Shown piece by piece: positions 1 to 9,718 of a stretch of 64,000 nt of DNA. The notes under the pieces are model-generated. The model did no database searches. It saw only the letters and a program-made list of their open reading frames with translations, and was not told where the DNA came from. Both the position numbers and the translations under genes were made by a program. The stretch spans positions 3,057,549 to 3,121,548 of the forward strand of contig JAXHLS010000002.1 in the NCBI GenBank assembly GCA_034522055.1. The letters are read 5' to 3'. How positions within the stretch are numbered: position 1 is the stretch's first letter; each line of letters starts with the position of its first letter. The DNA is from Gammaproteobacteria bacterium. Lineage in GTDB: Bacteria > Pseudomonadota > Gammaproteobacteria > JAABTG01.

Positions 1-128
1 TCCCGAGGAGGCGCGGGCTTGTGGCCCGCCTTTCGGCGTGCGCGCCGATTTCTTTAGGCGCCTGCGTTCTTGTAAATCCCGGTGCGCCCGACCGCCGCAA
101 AGCCGACGCTGTGGCCCACGATCGAAAC

Positions 129-705
129 TCACCCGGGAAATTCAAAGCGCTTGCCGCTGGCGTCCGCGAATGCGGCCGGGCCAAGGCCAGACAAAGACGT
201 TGCCGAGAAGTCGGAATTTTCCAGCCGGGTCCGTGCAATAACCGGGTGCTGGCCCGGTGCCGCCAGCAAATACCAGGCCGCAGGGTCGGTGAGGTAGCTC
301 GTCGCGATAACCTGCAATCGATGCTCATCCGGCAGCTCGTCCATAACCTGGTAGAAGGTGCTCTCAAGCTCGGCAGGCACCAGCAGGGTTGCCGCCTTGG
401 CGTCGGACTTCTCTCCACCCACAGTCAGCGCGTGGCGTAAAGCACTGCGGGCAGCGTTAAGTGTGATCCGGCTCGGGGCCCGCCGGGGTCCGCCAGGTTG
501 CCGTCAGTGGCGTTGAACAAGGTACGGCCGTCCGAAAGGACAGGGTTGGATTCCAGCAGGCTACAGAGTATCTGCATCCTGCTTCCTCAGGGACGACGAC
601 ACCCACCGAGGCCAGCGCCGCCGAAACATAACCCCGGTCATCGTTGACGATGGCCTGTTCACTCCACAGGATCCGACCGAAAACGGAATGCGCCTGCACT
701 CCAGG
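129..705 (-). pseudogene. Phage major capsid protein remnant
   Basis: Pieces of one protein can be read in three minus-strand frames. Around 600-690 the residues SEQAIVNDDRGYVSAALAS resemble the REAIVNDDLGAF region of HK97/Mu-like capsid proteins. Around 480-590 a second frame reads LLESNPVLSDGRTLFNATDG, matching their LTSNPxLxDGxxLFxAxHGN stretch. At 129-422 a third frame carries the C-terminal part, with VPAELE, WYLLAAPGQHPVIA and a closing FEFPG segment. Such C-termini occur in phage capsids, including those fused to ClpP-like head proteases. At least two frameshifts separate the pieces and the N-terminal half is missing, probably lost near the neighbouring insertion element. The family assignment is from recalled motifs and is good but not proven. 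Confidence 0.65.
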
Positions 706-794
706 CGAATTTGTCCTCCCAAGTTTCTTGGGTGAAGCCAATAACTTAGCCTCTACCGCTGGACAAGACCGAAAAAGCCCGGTATAACGGGCGC

Positions 795-2617
795 ATGAAC
801 TCATCAACGATTTTCCAAGGCCAATGCCTGTCCGAACTGATCCTTCGCCCGGTCACGCGCAGCGAACAGGCGCGCTATCAAGCGCAGATGGCCCGGCACC
901 GCTACCTGGGCGATCTGCCGAGATCGGCGAGACGCTGTGGTACGTGGCAACCTGGCGCGAGCAATGGGTCGCGCTGCTCAGCGTCTCAGCGGCGGCGCTC
1001 AAATGTGGCGTGCGGGATCGCTGGATCGGCTGGGACTTCCGGCTTCAGTACGACCGGCTCAAGCTGGTCGCTGAACGATAGCCGCTTTCTGATCCTGCCT
1101 GAAGGCCGCTGGCCGAATGTGGGCTCGAAGGTGCTGTCGCTGCTGGAGCGGCGCATCGGTGCCGATTGGCAGTGCCAGTTCGGGCATCCGCTGCTGTTGC
1201 TCGAAACATTTGTCGATCCGCGCCGCTTCCATGGCGGTGTCTACCGCGCCGCGAACTGGCTTGAACTCGGGCTGACGCGCGGCTTCCGACGTACGCGCGA
1301 GGGCTACTCGACCGAGGCCTGTGCCCCAAACGGGTATTCGTGCGGCCGCTGTGCCGCAATGTCCCGGCTCGCCTGAACCATCCCGATCGTGCCCACCTGG
1401 GCCTTGCTGGAGTCCCCAAGATGCAACTCAATGCCGAACAAATGTACTCGCTGCCTCGCTGTTTTGCCTCGAATCCCCGATCCACGCCGTGCCCACGGGC
1501 GCCGTCATCGCCTGCCAGTGGTGTTGGCGCTCGCGGCCGGCGCAAGCCTGTGTGGCATGCGCGGCTACAAGGCCATGGCCGATTGGGCCAAAGGGCTTGG
1601 CCAGGGCGCACGATCCCGCTTCGGCTGCCGCCGCACCCGCGTCAACGGCAAGGTCCATTCCGAGGTGCCCAGCGAGTACGTGATCCGTGACTGTCTGGTG
1701 CGCATCGAACCGGGCGCGCTCGAATGGGCGCTCGATGCCTGGAACCAGGCCTGGGCGGCCAAGGAGGAGGCGCTGGCCATCGATGGCAAGACGATGAAGA
1801 ACGCCATCAATGAAGTCGGAGAACAAACGCATATCATGAGCGTCGTTGGCCATGAGTCCGGACACTGCTACACCCAAAAAAGTCGGCTCGCTGCCGGTAA
1901 CGGGAAGCGACGCGCTCAAACGGACCAATGAAATCGGCATGGCGATCCCGCTGCTCGCGCAATGCGAGATTGCGGGCCGCGACATCACCGCCGATGCGCT
2001 CCTGACACAACGCGCACTCGCCGCGTACATCGTCGAGCGCCAAGCGCACTACCACTTCACGGTCAAAGGCAATCAGCCCACCCTCGCAAACGACATCGCG
2101 CTGCACTTCGAGCGGCCCGGCGCGCCAGACTTCGCCGAGCCACCCACCCTGGCGCATGGGCGGATCGAGACGCGGCGGATCTGGGCGAGCACGGCACTGA
2201 ACGGCTACCTCGATTTCCCCCATGTCGGACAGGTCTTTCTGATCGAGCGCGAGGTGCTCATCAAGAAAACCGCAAAGCGCAGCTGCGAAATCGCCCTCGG
2301 CATCACCAGCCGTTCGCCACAGCAGGCATCGCCCGAGCGCCTGCTCGCGAATCAATCGCGAACACTGGCGCATCGAGAGCACCCACTACATCATCGACTG
2401 GAATTACGACGAGGATCGCAGCCGCATACGCACCGGTTATGGCCCGGAGAACGTCACGCGCCTGCGCCGCTTCGCGGTGGGGATCTTGAAGTCGTTCCAG
2501 AAACCCCGCCAGTCGATCGCGCAAATGATGCGCCAACTTGCCTCCAGCTCTCGAAGGATCCTCGACTACCTGCGCCTGACCGACAACTCACTCGGTTCGG
2601 CTCGAGCGGCAGGGTGA
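795..2617 (+). pseudogene. DUF4338 (DruA-like)-ISAs1 transposase fusion, multiply frameshifted
   Basis: The first third (795-1400) encodes a DUF4338 domain, the family of Druantia DruA. Recognisable pieces are LRPVTRSEQARYQAQMARH, GETLWYVATWREQWVALLS and HPLLLLETFVDPRRFHGGVY. The remainder is an ISAs1-family DDE transposase: VLALAAGASLCGMRGYKAMA, LAIDGKTMKNAI (catalytic Asp), ALLTQRALAAYIVERQAHYH, FTVKGNQPTL and, near the end, IESTHYIIDWNYDEDRSR. At least five frame changes break it (near 920, 1078, 1320, 1465, 1875 and 2345). The final frame stops at 2615-2617. Terminal inverted repeats were not identified. Related DUF4338-ISAs1 fusions are known, so the DruA-like part here probably belongs to the transposon rather than to a defence locus. 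Confidence 0.8.
795..2617 (+). mobile_element. ISAs1-family insertion sequence (inactive)
   Basis: This is the coding span of the transposase pseudogene. It is the only plus-strand gene within a minus-strand phage remnant, which marks it as a secondary insertion. Exact ends and target duplications could not be seen, so the boundaries given are those of the coding region. Confidence 0.7.
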
Positions 2618-2669
2618 GAACAAATTTGCCGTGGCCTGCACTCCCTCGGCCGTTACGATTGGCTGCATA

Positions 2670-3199
2670 AAATGGTACAGCGCATCGCTGTCAGTACCCG
2701 GCTCCGGCACACCCTCCAGGCCGGCACGGCTGTAGCTGGCGATCCTGCAATCCTTCACCGGGTTGTCCACGGTGAGCGCCGCCATGGCCGCAAGGTGTTC
2801 GTTTGGGGCGGCCTCGGCGGCAGTCACGCCACGTAGCGTTTCCTCCAGCAGGGACGGGAAGTGCGACGTTGTAGGCGGCCTGCACCACCATTCGGGCGGA
2901 TGCTCCCGGCGGCATCTGCCGGCCCTCCAACTCCAGGGCTGCATTCATGGCTGCCATCACGAAAGCTCGCGCCTGCCGGACTATCACGGCGAGTGCCTCG
3001 GGACCTGCGGTTCATCCACCCGAAGCCCGAAGATGTGGCCGAGACTGTGGGCCAACGCTTCAAGCCCGTCCTGGCGACGGCCGGAAGGCCGGTATGCATC
3101 CAACTCCGTATCCAAACGGCGGCCAGCGGCGGCGGTCAGTGCAGCCTTCAGTCTCTCGTTCTCGCGGAACTGGGGGGTGCCAGGTATGTAGTCGGTCAT
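2670..3199 (-). pseudogene. Unknown prophage protein, frameshifted
   Basis: Three minus-strand pieces read on from each other. The ATG at 3199 opens MTDYIPGTPQFRENERL and continues to GLRVDEPQ. A second frame follows with AVIVRQARAFVMAAMNAALE and GASARMVVQAAYNVALP, then a third with GVTAAEAAPNEHLAAMAALT and YSRAGLEGVPEPGTDSDALY. The composition and helix-like pattern suggest a soluble protein of about 170 residues. I do not recognise a family. Its place between terminase and capsid suggests a phage morphogenesis gene. The 3' end merges with the end of the inserted ISAs1 element. Confidence 0.5.
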
Positions 3200-3448
3200 G
3201 CTCGTGAACCTTTTGATGGTGGATGGTGAAAGCGTATCCGTGAATCACTGACCGTGGCGGTCAGTCACAGCGAATATCCACCAGCAGGGGGTAAAGCTTC
3301 CGCTGTGTCTCGGGGCACCCCGCCCGCAGGCAGGCAGTTAAGGCCGTCTCTCGTGCGTCTCGGGGCTCACGGTGGCCTGCTTGAATACGTTGCCATGCCA
3401 CCGATCGACGTAGCTCCAGCGCCACCAGGGACGCATGGCGCCATGTGG

Positions 3449-3955
3449 TCAGGCTGCCACCCGGTCGAGCAGGGTCACAAGAACGTGTAGCGCGTTATCG
3501 CGTGCCGACAATGCCTCGGCCCGCGCGATGGCGGCGGTGGCCTGTGCGGAGATCTCTCGGTGGTCACTGGCGTCGCGGCCCGCCCTCGGCCTCGGCGGCT
3601 TTCCGTTGGTCCGCGACCTTCGCCAAGCGCTCGCTTAGCTCTTGGCGCAGGCCGTCGATCACTTGCTGGCACCGTTCCACCGCCGCAGGGGATATGCCTG
3701 CATCGCGTTCCAGCACATCCGGCAAGGTGTCCAGGACCATAATCACCTGTCTGGCATGTTCGGCAAGGACCATCTCGAAGTCGGCAATGGGAACCAAGGT
3801 GCCCGCTTTCTCCATGGCCTCCATGTGCCGCAGCCGGCTTAAACTTTCTTCCTTGAGGCTGCGTGCCTCGTAGTAGCGATCTGCCGAACTGTGCTTTTCG
3901 TGCCTCGCGGCCGGCCGGCGCCAGGCCTTGCGCCACCGTGTTTTGGTCCCGTCAT
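3449..3955 (-). pseudogene. Phage terminase small subunit-like protein (DUF1441), frameshifted
   Basis: The start at 3953-3955 opens with TGPKHGGARPGAGRPRGTKS, and the GGARPGAGRP box is typical of phage small terminases. After a frameshift near 3880, another frame gives YYEARSLKEESLSRLRHMEA and FEMVLAEHARQVIMVLDTLP, the coiled-coil pattern of DUF1441/Nu1-like DNA-packaging proteins. A second frameshift near 3575 leads to SDHREISAQATAAIARAEAL and VLVTLLDRVAA before the stop at 3449-3451. Repaired, the protein would be about 168 residues. The role would be recognition of phage DNA for packaging. The large terminase gene expected downstream is absent. Confidence 0.65.
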
Positions 3956-4261
3956 GCCGTAACCTCTTGAATTCAATTCAACTTTTCAACCCCGCACACC
4001 AGTCTCGACCGCCGCCGCAATGCCCCGTTGGTTGAGGGTATAACCACAGGACCCAAAGGGTTATTATTCACGGGGGTGGCCTCCGCTCACTCGTCTTCAT
4101 GGGGTAGCCTCGCAGTATCCGCACCCCTCGCCGTCACATGCTGGGCAGGTGGACATGGTGGACATGGTGGACATGGGTTGGCATTTTCCGGCTCATCTCC
4201 CACGTGTCACCTATATTCACTGACACTTTTCCCCTGCGTGTAGCTATGTCCACCCATGTCC
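3956..4261. other. Non-coding gap within the prophage
   Basis: About 300 bases between the small terminase remnant and the helicase remnant contain no convincing gene. The AT-richer stretch at 3961-3990 may have held a promoter for the packaging genes. The notable content is the GGACATG repeat set listed separately. Confidence 0.5.
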
Positions 4262-4272
4262 TTATGTCCACC
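4149..4272. repeat. GGACATG direct repeats with an inverted copy set
   Basis: Three copies of a 9-bp unit (gtggacatg) lie head to tail at 4149-4177. About 70 bases later, at 4245-4272, the inverted form appears as atgtccacc, catgtcc and atgtccacc. The two clusters could pair as a long imperfect stem. They overlap the stop end of the helicase pseudogene. Similar iterated sites can serve as replication-initiator or repressor sites in small phages and satellites. Nothing here proves which. Confidence 0.55.
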
Positions 4273-5894
4273 ACTGCTCGGGGGCCACTACCCACGTGGG
4301 TGCTCCTCGTTGTAGGTTCCCTTGCGTGAGAACCAGCCCCCCGGCGCGGCGGTCCCGGTGCGCCCTCAGCCAGTAACCCAGGCTGCGGCCGGTGGCTACT
4401 CCGCGGGGTGACACCGCGGCCAGCGCGTCCGCCAACGGCGGCACCGTCTCGGCGGCCGATATGAGGTCAGCCGCACGGGCCGGCTGCGTCCCCAAGTGCT
4501 CATGCCAAGCCCTGAATAGCGCGGCGGTATCCTGTCGCGACGGATCGGCGTCCCGCGTCCTGTTCATCGCATCAACCGGATCGGCAGTCCCGGCCCAGAC
4601 CAGGGCGGCGCGGACGGTGCGGGACCATTCGGCATAGCCACCCAACGGCGACAGCTGAGACGGATACCCCGCATCGGCGTGGGCCACCAGCAGCGTAACG
4701 ATGGCGCCTACCAGGTCCCGACGACGGTCCCGCACCTCCGCTATGAGGTCCTGATCGATCACCCTCAGTTCCGGTCGTTCGGTCCCGGCATCGAACCGGC
4801 ACACCAGCGCCCGGCGCACAATATCTCCGCGTAAGACCAGGTTGTTGCCGGTGGCGGCCAGTGTCATGGTGCATGGGACTGTCGCGAGCGTGGACGTCCC
4901 CAGGGGCCGGACACGTCGATGGGTCTGCGTGAGTATCTGGCACAGGGTGGCACCCTCTAGCGGCCGCTCGATGTTATCGATGGTGACCATCTATCTCCCG
5001 CCAGTAGCGCACCGTCCAGCCGCTTAGCTGCTTCGGCCTCGTCGCGCCCATAGTCCAGCACCGGAGCACGCTGGCCGGTCGCCAGCAGTGCGGCCACATC
5101 GACCAGCAGGGACTTGCCGGTACCGGGCTCGGGTGCATCTATGGCGTGCATGGGTGCCGTCGGCAAGGTCTGCCGTGCGATGGCCGTCACCAGCAGGGAC
5201 AGCGCAACAGCCCGGTCTGCGTCTCCCCCAAATGGGAAGTGTCGGATGAGGTCAGCGAGGGTGGCCACTGCCTGGACGGCGGCGGCGCGGTCGGCCGACG
5301 CGGGATGGGCCATCCCTCGTCGATGTCTATCGAGTAGTCCGGTACCGCGGTCATACCCGGGCGCGGCTACGACTCGCCCCGCGGTCTACGATGGGGTGCT
5401 GCACCACGCCTCGCAGGGTAGGCCAGTCGCCCACATCAGGCGCGACGCAAAGGGTGGCGGATATATCGGCCGGTGGAGCTGTGTCTCGCCAGTCATGCGA
5501 ACGCACGTCCCATCGTTGCCATGTGGCCCGCCGATCCAGTTCAAGCCGTAGCCATGCAGGATCTACAGTCGCCAAGGTGCACGGCGCCGGCCCGACGGGT
5601 TGATCCCGGTGCCATCCTGTGATGCCATGTGGCGGCACCGGGCGGACCAGCAGGCCGCCCCTCACGTATACAGGTGCCGCGGACCCTCGGAGGAGGCTGC
5701 AAGCTGCGTCCACTGACTCGGCGAGGCTCAGTCAGTCGCACCACGGGTCGGGCGCGCTCCATCCCGCTCGTGGGGTCGTGTAGGTCGGTAGACTGCTCGG
5801 CGTCTTCGGCAGTATCATCAATGCCGAGCTGTCCGCTCGATGTGTCGACCCAGACGCCCGGCCCACCCGCCGGGCGTCGTCGCGTCTGGGCCAT
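4262..5894 (-). pseudogene. Phage/satellite primase-helicase-like ATPase, frameshifted
   Basis: The frame opened by ATG at 5894 (MAQTRRRPAGGPGVW) passes to a second frame with LLRGSAAPVYVRGGLLVRPV and WQRWDVRSHDWRDTAPP. A third frame (5313-4990) carries a Walker A motif, APEPGTGKSLL, and LATGQRAPVLDYGRDEAEA. A fourth frame (4990-4262) gives TIDNIERPLEGATLCQILTQ, LAATGNNLVLRGDIVRRALV and CRFDAGTERPELRVID, the sensor-like end of this ATPase family. Such proteins unwind or prime DNA during replication of prophages and integrative elements. At least three frameshifts (near 5720, 5320 and 5000) break it. The stop is at 4262-4264, at the edge of the repeat cluster. Confidence 0.7.
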
Positions 5895-5975
5895 GGATCA
5901 CCCCCTCCCGGCTGCGGCTTGGTAGACGCCGATCTCGTCGTGCCCGATGTCGTTGCGGCCGGTGCCGACATCTGA

Positions 5976-6166
5976 TCATCGAATCCATCGATCGAGGTCC
6001 TCAGGGGTATAGAGGGCGCGCGCACCGCGGCCGGCGCCGAACTCGGGAAGGTGGGGCCGGTGCCGCTGACGGCCAACTTCGCCAGCGTCGCCCGAGTGCG
6101 GTGGACGCCACGGGCCTGGAGGTATTCGGCGGCCTCCGCGCGGGTTAGGTATTCCGATACGGCCAT
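5976..6166 (-). pseudogene. AlpA-like helix-turn-helix regulator, one frameshift
   Basis: The ATG at 6164-6166 opens AVSEYLTRAEAAEYLQARGV, a helix-turn-helix of the excisionase/AlpA (HTH_17) type. A missing base near 6045 shifts the frame. The downstream frame then reads GAGRGARALYTPEDLDRWIR and stops at 5976-5978, a normal end for this family at about 63 residues. Small regulators of this kind control integrase and excision or early genes of P4-like satellites. It lies directly upstream of the primase/helicase remnant. Confidence 0.65.
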
Positions 6167-6271
6167 CTGTGTCTCCGAGTTGCCGATGCCTGAGGGGTCA
6201 CGATAGCCGGCGGTTACTGACCAGCTCATTGTTTTAACTGGACAAAATTCCATAGCAAAAAATGTCCTTCT

Positions 6272-6852
6272 TCATTCTTCTCGCGGCGGCGGGTATTTGG
6301 TGACAAGCGGATCCTTCTCCATCATTGCGAACGCCTGAGCAGACTTCTCCGCCCGCGGCTCGATGGCGTCAATCCACCGGCCGATCTGCCTGGGCGAAGC
6401 GGGCATGACGCGCTCCCGAATTCCTTCATCGCCTCCGCCCGCGCGATCTCTCCTTCGACATAGGCCATTACGATCCCGAATGCAGGCGTGTCGATGGTGG
6501 CCCGGTCGGGGTGGAATTTCTTGGATGAGATCCTTGTTCACTCCACGAATTTGGTTCACGGCGACGTTTAGATCCTCGCCCCGCTTTGCGGCCTCCAGCA
6601 GTTCGATCAAGGAAAAAACCCGCCACTCGGTGTTGATTCGGGATCGGGGTCGCCTCCCCACGGCTGTTCCTGATACCAGTTCCACACCTCATCCGACATA
6701 CCTTCCGGGCGGGTTTCGGGCCGCGGTAGTGCGACCGCCTGTTGAATGAAGCGCCACAGGTTTTCATAGTTGATTTCCGTCCCGTGTAGATAGGTTTCCT
6801 CGATGGCCTTGAGTCGTTCACTGAAACGTGCCTTTCCGTCGGACTTAGCCAT
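6272..6852 (-). pseudogene. Unknown island protein, frameshifted
   Basis: The first frame starts at 6852 with MAKSDGKARFSERLKAIEET and reaches GMSDEVWNWYQEQPWGGDPD. A second frame follows with FSLIELLEAAKRGEDLNVAV. A third reads GIVMAYVEGEIARAEAMKEF and a fourth IGRWIDAIEPRAEKSAQAFA, ending PPPREE at 6272. Three frame changes are needed to join them. The whole would be about 190 residues, soluble and mainly helical. No family is recognised. The start touches the integrase stop, suggesting that the two were once co-transcribed. Confidence 0.5.
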
Positions 6853-8142
6853 CAGCCCACCTCACCATTCTTGATGGGCACCACGTCGGCGGCCGCCTTC
6901 TTGCCTTCCAGCGCCGCACTGATATGACTAGACGCGCGTTCTGCCAGCTCCGCCCGGGCGTCCTGATGCCAGTGGAGATAGCGCGCCACGGTGGATAGCT
7001 GGCGGTGCCCCAGGGCCTCCATGATCTGCGCGGACTCCGCTCCCGAGATGGCAAGCCAGCTCCCGAGCGAGTGCCGGTAAGCTGTGCAGGACAATCCCCT
7101 CCGGGAATCCAGCCTCCGCCCGGACATCCCGAAACATCTGAGAAAGGGAACTAGGCCCCTTGCCCCGGGCCGCCTTGAACACGAGGTCTTCTGACTCGCC
7201 TTCGGGCTGTCGCTTGATGATTGCCTGTGCCGCCGTCGGGAGTCCGATCACCCGCGGCCGGCCGGTGCGCTTCCCCGCTCTTGTGCTCCTTCCACGGCAG
7301 GGTGATCACGCCTTGCTGTAGATCGACATGGCGCCACCGCAGGCCGACAATTTCCCCTCGGCGAGCGCCGGTCAGTGCGATCAGCCTAATGGCGTCGGCG
7401 GCGGGCCGTCGGATCCGGTGCTCCTCCTCCATGCGGTCAAGGGCCTTAAACAGTCGGGCATATCTTCTGCGGTCTTCAGGGTGGCGTCTCGGGTGCCTGT
7501 GCCCTGCACACTGACAGTGGCGGCCGGGTTGGCCTCCATGTAGCCCTCGGACACGCCCCAGGAAAAGATCGCCTTGAGTAGCCGCACGGTTGCGGCTGCG
7601 GTGCCTTCCCCGCCCTTCACCCGGATGCGCCCCCGGGGCTTGTCGGAGGGGCCGCTTGCGGCGGTCTTGCCATCCCGGATTTCAGCGAAGGCGCGGCGCA
7701 CGTCTTCGGCCCTCAGCTTGTGCAGGTACTTGGTGCCGAGGGTCGGGCGGATATGGCGCTTGATGCGGCCCTCGTCAATGTCCCGGGTACTCTGGGCCTT
7801 CTCCGCGAACTTGCCGCCCTTCAGATACGCGTCTAGGAGATCGTTCACGGTCAGGGACTCCCGAAGGGAACGCTTCTCTTCCATGGGGTCGATACCGCCC
7901 GCCACTTGGATAGCCGAGCTTTTTTGCCTCCTTGCGGGCCTGGTCCGGGGTCATGGCCTCCCCATGCTTGCCGATGGTCTTTCGCCGGGTGCGTCCCTCG
8001 GCGGTCCTGTACTGAAAGACGTAGCTCTTGACGCCGGATTTCTGCACCACGATACCGAAGCCCTTTAAGTCTTCGTCCCAGACGAAGAGGGCCTTTTCTC
8101 CAGGGAAGTAGCGTCCACGAGTCGCTTGGAAATGCGGGCCAT
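6852..8142 (-). pseudogene. Tyrosine-recombinase phage integrase, multiply frameshifted
   Basis: The frame opened at 8140-8142 (MARISKRLVDATS) is the usual N-terminus of P4-type integrases. It shifts near 8110 into ALFVWDEDLKGFGIVVQKSG and VKSYVFQYRTAEGRTRRKTI. The SAM-like core domain follows (LTVNDLLDAYLKGGKFAEKA). The catalytic domain shows RLIALTGARRGEIVGLRWRH with the first Arg. Later pieces show the HSLGSWLAISGAESAQIMEA helix and LGHRQLSTVARYLHW with the nucleophile Tyr. At least four frameshifts make it inactive. Its position next to the tRNA fragment fits integration into a tRNA gene. Confidence 0.85.
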
Positions 8143-8334
8143 GTCGGGGTTTTCCTCGGTTCCTGAGTAATCGCCGAATAAGCACCTAGTAAGCAAACGG
8201 CGGCAAATTCGGGTAAATTCTGTCACCACCACTGCATAGATAGTAGCCGCTAAATGCCTGTGGCGTAAAGAAAAAGTAAAGCGTAGGAAAACCGAGTAAG
8301 CAGCGGAAATAGGCGCGAGTCGGGATTGTGGCTC

Positions 8335-8369
8335 CAGTGGTCGGGGTTCGAATCCCCTCGCTCACCCCA
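8335..8369 (+). other. tRNA 3'-end fragment, putative attachment site
   Basis: The bases include a T-arm (gggg-TTCGAAT-cccc), an acceptor-like strand and a terminal CCA. The preceding 50 bases show no anticodon arm, so this is only the 3' part of a tRNA. It is the duplicated core left when an island integrates into a tRNA gene. The intact copy should lie beyond the left edge of the window. The isotype cannot be told from this piece. Confidence 0.65.
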
Positions 8370-8388
8370 TCATTAATTGAAAAGGAAG

Positions 8389-8412
8389 GGCCGTGCAGGC
8401 GACTGCACGGCC
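8389..8412 (+). terminator. Hairpin after the tRNA fragment
   Basis: A perfect 10-bp inverted repeat (ggccgtgcag / ctgcacggcc) with a 4-base loop lies 20 bases after the tRNA fragment and is followed by tctttg. This is probably the original terminator of the disrupted tRNA gene, retained on the chromosome side of the attachment site. Confidence 0.65.
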
Positions 8413-8467
8413 TCTTTGCGTCTCGCCCAGAGGATGCATTGCGAAACCCCGGGCTTAGCCGGTCGCC

Positions 8468-8545
8468 CGTCATGCCGGCGTAAGCCGGTATCCCGGAACG
8501 CCGCCCGGGGCCTTCTCCTCGATTGCGGCTTGCGCCACAATGACG
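8468..8545. repeat. REP-like double-hairpin repeat
   Basis: The 78-bp element is bounded by CGTCAT and ATGACG. It contains an inner hairpin (atgccggc-gtaa-gccggtat) on the left and a weaker counterpart on the right. This layout resembles the extragenic palindromic repeats common in gammaproteobacterial genomes. It lies in the gap after the deacetylase gene. No second copy was noticed in the window. Confidence 0.5.
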
Positions 8546-8629
8546 TCGCTTCTTCGGTGGTTGGGCGCGGAATGCCGCCTTGGCCCGGGAAGCGCAGGTC
8601 TTCCGAGGGCGTCCTTCGTTTCGGCAGCG

Positions 8630-9544
8630 CTATTTGAACCCCAACAGGCTGTCCAGGTGGGCGGCCACGCTGCGGCCGAGGGCCGGCAGGTCGTAGCCGC
8701 CCTCGAGTACCGAGACCACCCGGCCGCCCGCATGGCGCAGGGCCAGCTCCCGGGCCTGGTCCGTGATCCACGCGAAGTCGGCCTCCCGCAGCCTGAACTG
8801 GGCCATGGGGTCGGCGGCGTGGGCATCGAAGCCGGCGGACAGCATCACCAGCTGCGGCCGGAAGGCATCCAGGGCGCAGGCCACCGGGCCTCCACGGCGC
8901 GGCGGAAGTCCTCGCCGCCGGTGCCGGCGGGCAGGGGGATGTTGATGACGTTGTCGGCGGTGGCCTCGTCGCCGCTGAAGGGGTAGTAGGGGTGCTGGAA
9001 GGAGGAACAGAAGAGCACCCGGGGATCACCCTCGAAGATGTCCTGGGTGCCGTTGCCGTGGTGCACGTCGAAATCGACGATGGCGATGCGCTCAAGGCCG
9101 TAGGCATCCAGGGCACAGGCAGCCCGCGGCGACGTTGTTGTAAATGCAGAACCCCGCGTGATCGTGCCCGGCATGGTGGCGCGGGCGCACGTTGCAGAAT
9201 ACCTTGTCGATATCGTCGTTCATCACCAGGTCCACCGCCTTGATGACCGCGCCGGCGTGGCGCGCGGCCTCCAGGCTGTGGGGGTTCATGAGGGTGTCGT
9301 CGTCCAGGGGCTTGAGGCCGGTGGTGGGGCTGACGGCCTCTATGAGGTCCAGGTATTCCGGGTCGTGGACCCGCAGCAGCTGTTCCCGGGTGACGGTGGG
9401 GGCATCCACATGGCGCACGGTGAAGTCGAGGCCCGAGGCCAGGAGGGCGTCATGGATGGCGCCGAGGCGGGCCGGTTGCTCCGGGTGGTCGTCACCCATG
9501 TCGTGGAGACGGCAGCTGGGGTGGGTGACGATGGCCATGGTCAT
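8630..9544 (-). pseudogene. HDAC-family (AcuC/Hos3-like) deacetylase with two compensating frameshifts
   Basis: Reading from ATG 9542-9544 gives THPSCRLHDMGDDHPEQPAR, RVHDPEYLDLIEAVSP and RPRHHAGHDHAGFCIYNNVA, the conserved active-site His pair and the FCIYNN motif. Around 9123 one extra G moves the frame, and the next frame holds the zinc-site segment IVDFDVHHGNGTQDIFEGDP. Around 8890 one G is missing, which restores the original frame with LVMLSAGFDAHAADPMAQFR and VVSVLEGGYDL. All zinc ligands and the catalytic dyad are present once repaired, at about 304 residues. The enzyme would remove acetyl groups from lysines or acetylated amines. It is divergent from an acyl-CoA synthetase/GNAT gene. 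Two compensating single-G changes could be sequence errors or real mutation. Confidence 0.8.
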
Positions 9545-9718
9545 GACGGCGGGGACCCCGGTGGCGAGCGAAGATGATAAAGCCAGGTTACTGTAAGGAA
9601 CGGGCGCCCGGAATCGTCCTGTGCCTGACGTCGTTCTTTCCCGGGTGCCGAGTTTGTCATCCGATGGTCCACCCCCGGGCACGAAGACGACTAAACTCGT
9701 AAATTACGTAGTTGAATC

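Larger units (their letters stand above)
1..8369 (-). mobile_element. Degenerate prophage / phage-like genomic island
   Basis: All recognisable genes here lie on the minus strand in an order typical of a small prophage: integrase, hypothetical gene, AlpA-like regulator, primase/helicase, repeat-rich gap, small terminase, hypothetical gene, capsid. Every one is interrupted by frameshifts, so the element is dead. The right end is a tRNA 3'-end fragment at 8335-8369 next to the integrase, as expected for tRNA-targeted integration. The left end lies outside the window. A frameshifted ISAs1-type element sits between the capsid and terminase remnants. No large terminase, portal, tail or lysis gene was recognised. 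Confidence 0.8.

Noticed and set aside
795-1400. Druantia defence system
   Set aside because: Only a DUF4338 piece is present, fused to a transposase and frameshifted. No DruB-E or large helicase gene is nearby.
8280-8369. A complete tRNA or tmRNA gene
   Set aside because: Only the T-arm and acceptor 3' strand can be folded. No matching 5' acceptor strand, D-arm or anticodon arm precedes it.
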